This document shows, in pieces, positions 15,250 to 18,927 of a DNA stretch of 18,927 nucleotides (position 1 is its first letter; each line of letters starts with the position of its first letter). The position numbers and the translations under genes were made by a program. The notes beneath the pieces were generated by a model. That model worked only from the letters and a program-made list of their open reading frames with translations. It was not told where the DNA came from and did no database searches. This DNA comes from JAGOPO01 sp035524755 (GTDB lineage Bacteria > Patescibacteriota > Minisyncoccia > 2-02-FULL-40-12 > GWA2-44-9): contig DATKOD010000018.1 in assembly GCA_035524755.1 (NCBI GenBank), positions 1-18,927 on the forward strand, read 5' to 3'.

Positions 15250-15780
15250 TTATTTCAAGAAGTAGGTGTTCGCATGGATCGAGAACGTCAGTTGTCCAGG
15301 ATTGCGCGTATCCGTGCTCGCCTGGATGGAATCCACGTTCAATACGCGCACGTATGCCTCGACGGAACCGAGGAATTGTCGGAGGGACGCGTACGTACCC
15401 GACAACGTCAACGACAAGGTCAGCGTCTGGTACTGCGTGGATGTCGTCGTAGTGCTCGTCGCGACGTCGACTTCCGAGAGTTGTGCCCCTGCCTGCGTCG
15501 CCATGTCCTGAAGCGCTGAGACGAGTTCCGCTTGATCCTTTTTCACCGGTACCAGTGCGGCGAATTTCTCACCGTCCGTGCCGGTCACTTTGGACTGGTA
15601 CTGCGTATAGGCATCGGTGATCTTCGCCAACAGCGCCTGACGCTGAGTCAGAAGGTCCGTGCGCTCAGCGACTGCGGCCCGCAACGCGCTGACGTATTGC
15701 CATTCCCCGATAACACCCGGCCAGAAGAAGAACAGGGCGATAGCTACCACGAATGCGCCGAAGATGCGTTTGCCGGTCAT
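15250..15780 (-). CDS. pilO: Type IV pilus alignment protein PilO
   Basis: The product is 176 aa. One N-terminal membrane helix (about residues 7-24), a coiled coil (about 33-65), then a ferredoxin-like alpha/beta domain (about 80-175), with the segment TLSLTLSGTYASLRQFLGSVE typical of PilO/GspM-like folds. PilO pairs with PilN in the inner membrane. It overlaps pilN by 4 nt (ATGA). Sequence conservation in this family is low; order in the operon carries much of the assignment. Confidence 0.85.
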   Translation of the reverse strand: MTGKRIFGAFVVAIALFFFWPGVIGEWQYVSALRAAVAERTDLLTQRQALLAKITDAYTQYQSKVTGTDGEKFAALVPVKKDQAELVSALQDMATQAGAQLSEVDVATSTTTTSTQYQTLTLSLTLSGTYASLRQFLGSVEAYVRVLNVDSIQASTDTRNPGQLTFSIHANTYFLK

Positions 15781-16334
15781 TGTGTTGCTTTGAGAAGTTT
15801 CGGGTCGATGGTCAGCACGCCCTGGAACTCGATGCGGCCCTGACTGGATTTCACCGACGACACGCTGACGTCGTTGATGCCCGTGCCTGCAGCGAACGCG
15901 GCCAGTTGCTTGGCGACCGAAGTGTAGGTATCTGCCGTCGCCGAGAATCCGATGGTCCCCTTCGTCGCCGACGCATCAAGGGTCGTCAGTGTCACGGACG
16001 ACTGCATCATCTGCTCCATCGCGGTGAGCGCCTGCGTCCAATACGCCTTGGAACTCAGCACGGTCTTCATCGTCCGTGATTGCTGTTGCGCATCAAGGAG
16101 CGTCTGCTCTTGGGTCTTGTTGCGTTGGGCTTCGGTCTGGTCGAGTTGACCGTCGAGCTTGGCGATCTGGCCGGTGAGATTGGCACCGTATTGATTGAGG
16201 ATGGCGAAGACGACCAGCACGAACACACCGATGGCGATTCCGGTCCAGAAATAGGTGTTGCCGCTTGTGTACGACGCCAGCGTCGGTCGACGCTCCGTTT
16301 CCGGCAACAGTTGTACCCCTCCTTTATACGGCAT
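15777..16334 (-). CDS. pilN: Type IV pilus alignment protein PilN
   Basis: The product is 185 aa. The cytoplasmic N-terminus MPYKGGVQLLPETERR contains the QLLPE-type peptide that docks in the PilM groove. A membrane helix follows (about 30-46), then a coiled coil (about 50-88) and an alpha/beta periplasmic-type domain ending RIEFQGVLTID. It starts 14 nt after the pilM stop. An AAAGGAGG occurs within codons 4-6 (16325-16318), but no standard start codon lies at the right distance, so I keep ATG 16334. Confidence 0.85.
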   Translation of the reverse strand: MPYKGGVQLLPETERRPTLASYTSGNTYFWTGIAIGVFVLVVFAILNQYGANLTGQIAKLDGQLDQTEAQRNKTQEQTLLDAQQQSRTMKTVLSSKAYWTQALTAMEQMMQSSVTLTTLDASATKGTIGFSATADTYTSVAKQLAAFAAGTGINDVSVSSVKSSQGRIEFQGVLTIDPKLLKATQ

Positions 16335-16348
16335 CTAGGATAAGTGTA

Positions 16349-17431
16349 TCACGTCGGACGCATCGCGGCCCCAATGGCGATGGAAAACGTGTTCGACAGC
16401 GTTTGGACAAGCGGCGTCAGCTCCGTCGGATAGACCAGGCGTGCGAACACATTGCCGACCAGGATGTCCCGGTCGATCTTCTGTTTCAGGTAGCCGGTGA
16501 AGCCGGGCATATTGGCCAGCCCGCCTACGACGACGACGCGGCTGATGCGCTGGTTCTTCGACCGCTCATAGGATTCGATCGTCTTGCGTGTTTCGAATAC
16601 GAGCATGTCCACCAGCGGCAAGATGGCGGCGCGCGCCTTGTTCTCAGGACTGTCGATGAGCCCGTAGCGGTGCTTGAGCGATTCTGCCTGGCCCGGATCC
16701 ACCGCCAACGCGGTGGCGACCGCCTTGGTCATCTCGTAGCCGCCGATCTCGTAGTTGTGCGAGAGACGCTCGTAACCGCGGGAGACGATGACGATGGACG
16801 TGGACCGCCCACCGATGTTCACGATGGCCGTCGGTGACAGATCATTGCCCAGGATGGCGCGCACCAGTGACGAGTTCTCCAGTTCCAGGGCAACGAGATT
16901 CAGCCCCGCACCCTTCATGATGCGTTGGTACCGTGCAGTCTCGTCTTTGGGCACGGCGGCAAGGAAGACCTCCACCGATGTACCTGCGGCGGGTGCGGTC
17001 GGCAATGGACTTCCCTCTTTGCCGGCGACACCGACGATTGACCAGTCGAGAATGACCTGGTCCAGCGGCACCGGGATGTATTTACGTGCCTCCAAGGGCA
17101 CGGTCTTCGCCAAATCCTCTTCCGTAGTGTATGGGAGGTTTATGACGGTGGCGAACGTAGCGAACGACGATACCGATGCTACGGCATCACGCGCCTTCAT
17201 GCCGGCGGTGCGGACGATTTCGGCAATGGACTGCGCGATCTGTTCGTCGGGCAGGTCCATCATCGTGCGCGCGGTGTCGGCGGCGCCGTCAGGAGCATGC
17301 AGTTCGTAGAGACCGTAGTTGACCAGTTTCCACCGGCCGCCTTCGGGGGAAAGCTCGACGATCTTCACACCGGACGTCCCGATATCCACGCCCAATTTTG
17401 CCCCCGATGACTTGAAGAGGTTGAATGGCAT
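16349..17431 (-). CDS. pilM: Type IV pilus assembly ATPase-fold protein PilM
   Basis: The product is 360 aa. It has the actin/FtsA-like fold and forms the cytoplasmic ring that binds PilN. Seen: phosphate-1 loop LGVDIGTSGVKIVEL (residues 13-27), ARKYIPVPLDQV, phosphate-2 AIVNIGGRSTSIVIV and adenosine motif RVVVVGGLANMPGF near 300. The open frame extends to 17740, but that extension is basic and low in pilus-like character and lies antisense to comF. ATG 17431 starts the conserved MPFNLF and lies 10 nt from an extended -10 box. Confidence 0.95.
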   Translation of the reverse strand: MPFNLFKSSGAKLGVDIGTSGVKIVELSPEGGRWKLVNYGLYELHAPDGAADTARTMMDLPDEQIAQSIAEIVRTAGMKARDAVASVSSFATFATVINLPYTTEEDLAKTVPLEARKYIPVPLDQVILDWSIVGVAGKEGSPLPTAPAAGTSVEVFLAAVPKDETARYQRIMKGAGLNLVALELENSSLVRAILGNDLSPTAIVNIGGRSTSIVIVSRGYERLSHNYEIGGYEMTKAVATALAVDPGQAESLKHRYGLIDSPENKARAAILPLVDMLVFETRKTIESYERSKNQRISRVVVVGGLANMPGFTGYLKQKIDRDILVGNVFARLVYPTELTPLVQTLSNTFSIAIGAAMRPT

Positions 17432-17441
17432 TCCGTTCTCT

Positions 17442-17450
17442 AGTATACCA
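17442..17450 (-). promoter_or_regulatory. pilM/comF divergent promoter centred on a GTATAC palindrome
   Basis: On the minus strand TGGTATACT (17450-17442) is an extended -10, 10 nt before the pilM ATG. On the plus strand the same palindrome (17443-17448) gives TATACC, 10 nt before the comF ATG. Both first codon bases lie exactly 12 nt from the palindrome. Only 28 bp separate the two genes, so any promoter must be shared. The pilM direction has the better match. Confidence 0.6.
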
Positions 17451-17459
17451 CGCACAATC

Positions 17460-18110
17460 ATGCCCAACGCGCTTGTGAACTGGATATCCGACCTCCTCTG
17501 GCCCCGCCGATGCATCAAGTGCGGGGCGATGGGCGTCGAGCTGTGCGCCGGATGTCGTGGGTCCCTGATACGCTCCCCTGCAATCCGTATCGTGCAGGGT
17601 CTGCCTGTCATCTCTGCGGCTACGATGGACGATGAGGCGCTGTCGCGTATCATCTGGAATTGCAAATACCGCAATCTGCCGCACCTGGCGGAGCCACTGG
17701 CCGCCTGGCTGGCGGACACCGTCGCCGGGCTTCCCGACATCCGGCGTCACATCTACGGGAATTCACTGCTCGTACCGGTACCGCTGCACCCGCACCGGAT
17801 GGCCGAACGCGGGTACAATCAGGCACAACTCTTAGCGATGGCGCTCTCGCGCATCATGGCGCTACCGATGGAGGCGGACGCGATGGAGCGCGTGCACAAT
17901 ACCGCGAGCCAGGTCCAGCGGGCGACGCGCGTCGAGCGATTGGCGAACATGCGCGGAGCGTTCAGTGCGCGCGAAGACCTCGTCGCCGGACGCGACGTCA
18001 TCATCGTCGATGACGTGTCCACCACCGGCGCGACGCTGACCGCATGCGCGCACGCGCTTCGTGATTCCGGTGCGCGGTCGGTCATCGGCCTTGTCATCGC
18101 GCGTGGTTGA
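17460..18110 (+). CDS. comF: ComF-family phosphoribosyltransferase-like protein
   Basis: The product is 216 aa, a normal ComF length. ComF is a cytoplasmic competence protein needed for inward movement or processing of transforming DNA. An N-terminal four-Cys zinc site C18/C21/C29/C32 (CIKC, CAGC) is followed by WNCKYRN and VPVPLHPHRMAERGYNQ, then the PRPP-binding loop VIIVDDVSTTGATL (about 180-193). I start at ATG 17460 (MPNALVNW); the frame extends to 17319, but that part is antisense to pilM. No SD is present. The gene ends 38 nt before tRNA-Ser with no terminator, so read-through is likely. Confidence 0.94.
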   Translation: MPNALVNWISDLLWPRRCIKCGAMGVELCAGCRGSLIRSPAIRIVQGLPVISAATMDDEALSRIIWNCKYRNLPHLAEPLAAWLADTVAGLPDIRRHIYGNSLLVPVPLHPHRMAERGYNQAQLLAMALSRIMALPMEADAMERVHNTASQVQRATRVERLANMRGAFSAREDLVAGRDVIIVDDVSTTGATLTACAHALRDSGARSVIGLVIARG

Positions 18111-18135
18111 GGAGCGGGTCAAAACGTGTTAGAAT
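18107..18135 (+). promoter_or_regulatory. Promoter of tRNA-Ser
   Basis: TTGAGG (18107-18112), a 17-nt spacer, then TAGAAT (18130-18135), preceded by TGT so that it is also an extended -10. The predicted start is about 6 nt before the mature tRNA. The -35 overlaps the comF stop codon. Confidence 0.65.
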
Positions 18136-18148
18136 CTTTCGTTCGCAC

Positions 18149-18237
18149 GGAGACGTGGCTGAGCGGTCTAAAGCGGCACGGTGCTAACGTGTTGACGGGT
18201 TTACCCCCGTCCGGAGGTTCGAATCCTCCCGTCTCCG
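18149..18237 (+). tRNA. tRNA-Ser (anticodon GCU)
   Basis: An 89-nt type II tRNA with a long variable arm. Acceptor GGAGACG pairs with CGTCTCC; the D arm is TGGCTGAGCGGTCTAAAGC; the anticodon loop GTGCTAA has U33 and anticodon GCU (reads AGC/AGU); the variable arm GACGGG...CCCGTC is strong; the T arm GGAGG-TTCGAAT-CCTCC is perfect. The discriminator is G. CCA is not encoded (CTG follows), so it must be added enzymatically. Confidence 0.96.
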
Positions 18238-18266
18238 CTGATTGAGTACTCAAATAACTATCACCC

Positions 18267-18422
18267 ATGCACATACGAGGAAACTTTCTCGGGGCGGCGA
18301 TCGTCGCGATCATCTACACGGTCTACATCCTGTGGCGTCCCCTTCCGAAGACCCAGGAGGTGGTTCTCCTTGTGGTTCTGAATGCGTTGACCATCGTCTT
18401 GCTGGCCGGGGCATTCAAATAG
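18267..18422 (+). CDS. 51-aa two-helix membrane protein
   Basis: I do not recognise this protein. ATG 18267 to TAG 18422 gives 51 residues. Two hydrophobic helices, about 7-23 (FLGAAIVAIIYTVYILW) and 31-49 (EVVLLVVLNALTIVLLAGAF), are joined by a short loop RPLPKTQ. The N-terminus is basic (HIR). Support for a real gene: clean membrane-hairpin composition, placement between tRNA-Ser and a strong terminator 18 nt downstream, and no overlap with another gene. There is no SD and no clear promoter, so it may be read from the tRNA or comF transcript. Confidence 0.6.
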   Translation: MHIRGNFLGAAIVAIIYTVYILWRPLPKTQEVVLLVVLNALTIVLLAGAFK

Positions 18423-18430
18423 GATCACGT

Positions 18431-18475
18431 GAAAGAAGAACGCCCACTGTGAAGTGGGCGCTTTCTTACTTTTTT
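18431..18475 (+). terminator. Bidirectional rho-independent terminator
   Basis: Stem CGCCCACT (18441-18448), loop GTGA, stem AGTGGGCG (18453-18460). On the plus strand CTTTCTTACTTTTTT follows; on the minus strand TTCTTCTTTC follows. It lies between the convergent 51-aa gene and the nuclease-like gene (whose last codons overlap the T run) and serves both. Confidence 0.88.
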
Positions 18476-18888
18476 GCGAGTACGTTCGGGAGTGGGATGC
18501 GGAGTGCCTTGGAGATCTGGAACGCGACCTCTGTCGGCTTCTGATCCCGGTCGACGAAGACGTACGGGATTTCGGGATGCCGTTCGCGGTGATCACGGAC
18601 TCCTTTCCAGGAGCCCTTGATCTGGAGCGGCAACGCGATACCGTCGAAATCGTACACGAAGCAGTCGATGCCGCGCAGGTCGTCGTCGTCCCCGTGCGAG
18701 GTCATGCGGAACGACGCGATGGCTGCAGCTGTCTGCAGGATCTGCAACGCGTCCCGGACAAGGTTCTCGCGGCTGTCTCCTATCTGCCGTTTGTCCTTAT
18801 CCGTGACGCTTTCGATGAGGTTCAGGATGCGCCGCATTTCTTGGCGACGCTCCCTGAGAACCGCTTTGGGAAGTTGCTGACGGCCCAC
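18466..18888 (-). CDS. Predicted PD-(D/E)XK nuclease-fold protein
   Basis: The product is 140 aa. No close family is recognised, but the order of features fits the restriction-endonuclease-like fold: a helix with Glu41 (SRENLVRDAL), then GIDCFVYDF with Asp75, a strand, and PLQIKGS with Gln89-x-Lys91. QxK replaces ExK in some known members of this superfamily. A basic N-terminus (LRERRQEMRR) and SWKGVRDHRERHP could contact nucleic acid. The start is GTG 18888, preceded at 6 nt by AGGAGG (within AGGAGGT, 18900-18894), the best SD in the window. No partner gene (methylase, antitoxin) is visible, although the upstream side is cut off by the window edge. Nuclease activity is inference. Confidence 0.65.
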   Translation of the reverse strand: MGRQQLPKAVLRERRQEMRRILNLIESVTDKDKRQIGDSRENLVRDALQILQTAAAIASFRMTSHGDDDDLRGIDCFVYDFDGIALPLQIKGSWKGVRDHRERHPEIPYVFVDRDQKPTEVAFQISKALRIPLPNVLAKK

Positions 18889-18921
18889 AAAGCACCTCCT
18901 CGGTTGGGGCCTCTCCCATCT

Positions 18922-18927
18922 ATAATA
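18922..18927 (-). promoter_or_regulatory. Putative -10 of the nuclease-like gene
   Basis: TATTAT on the minus strand at the very edge of the window (one mismatch to TATAAT), 33 nt before the GTG start and upstream of the SD. The -35 region lies outside the window. Confidence 0.4.

Noticed and set aside
17432..17740. 103-residue N-terminal extension of PilM and, on the other strand, a 47-residue extension of ComF (17319-17459)
   Set aside because: Each extension is antisense to the partner gene and lacks family similarity; conserved N-termini begin at 17431 and 17460.
1..18927. CRISPR arrays, insertion sequences, attachment sites
   Set aside because: No spaced direct repeats, transposase, integrase or terminal inverted repeats were seen on reading both strands.

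Overview
The window is compact, GC-rich and almost entirely coding, and nearly everything lies on the minus strand. I infer a member of the candidate phyla radiation (Patescibacteria). The reasons are: a type IV pilus operon of the reduced CPR kind (pilM-N-O, a short PilP-like protein, pilB-C-A, pilD and minor pilins, with no secretin or pilT in view); an IleS of the GIHH/WDTHG class carrying a foreign domain; a VanW-type wall protein; very tight gene packing with ATGA overlaps; few Shine-Dalgarno (SD) sequences; and a tRNA without an encoded CCA. TGA is used as a stop (several ATGA junctions), so the Gracilibacteria code is excluded. I cannot fix the phylum further. I see no mobile element, CRISPR array or insertion sequence.

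Layout. 1-2113 (-): 5' portion of ileS, cut by the window edge, with a histidine-phosphatase domain inserted in the synthetase catalytic domain. 2185-2487 (+): small cysteine-rich orphan, followed by a terminator hairpin. 6632-2518 (-): operon gatC-gatA-HEPN-like membrane protein-VanW-like wall protein. 11416-6734 (-): pilD, four prepilin-like proteins (FimT/GspH-, PilV-, PilW-, PilX-like) and ligA at the end of the run. 17431-11475 (-): pilM, pilN, pilO, a PilP-like protein, pilB, pilC, then the probable major pilin pilA, which has its own promoter and ends in a long hairpin. 17460-18110 (+): comF, divergent from pilM. 18149-18237 (+): tRNA-Ser(GCU). 18267-18422 (+): a 51-aa two-helix membrane protein. 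18888-18466 (-): a PD-(D/E)XK-like nuclease fold protein, convergent on a bidirectional terminator.

How the genes work together. PilM/N/O/P-like would form the cytoplasmic and inner-membrane alignment complex. PilB would power assembly through the PilC platform, and PilD would process PilA and the minor pilins. ComF beside pilM suggests a link to DNA uptake. GatC/GatA belong to the tRNA-dependent amidotransferase; gatB is outside the window.

The most interesting signals are: (1) the phosphatase domain inside IleS; (2) the pilM/comF divergent promoter, a GTATAC palindrome exactly 12 nt from both start codons; (3) a recurring extended -10 element (TGnTATACT) set close to start codons, once overlapping a terminator stem; (4) the membrane-anchored HEPN-like protein; (5) replacement of the conserved motif IV lysine in LigA; (6) the orphan QxK nuclease-like protein.
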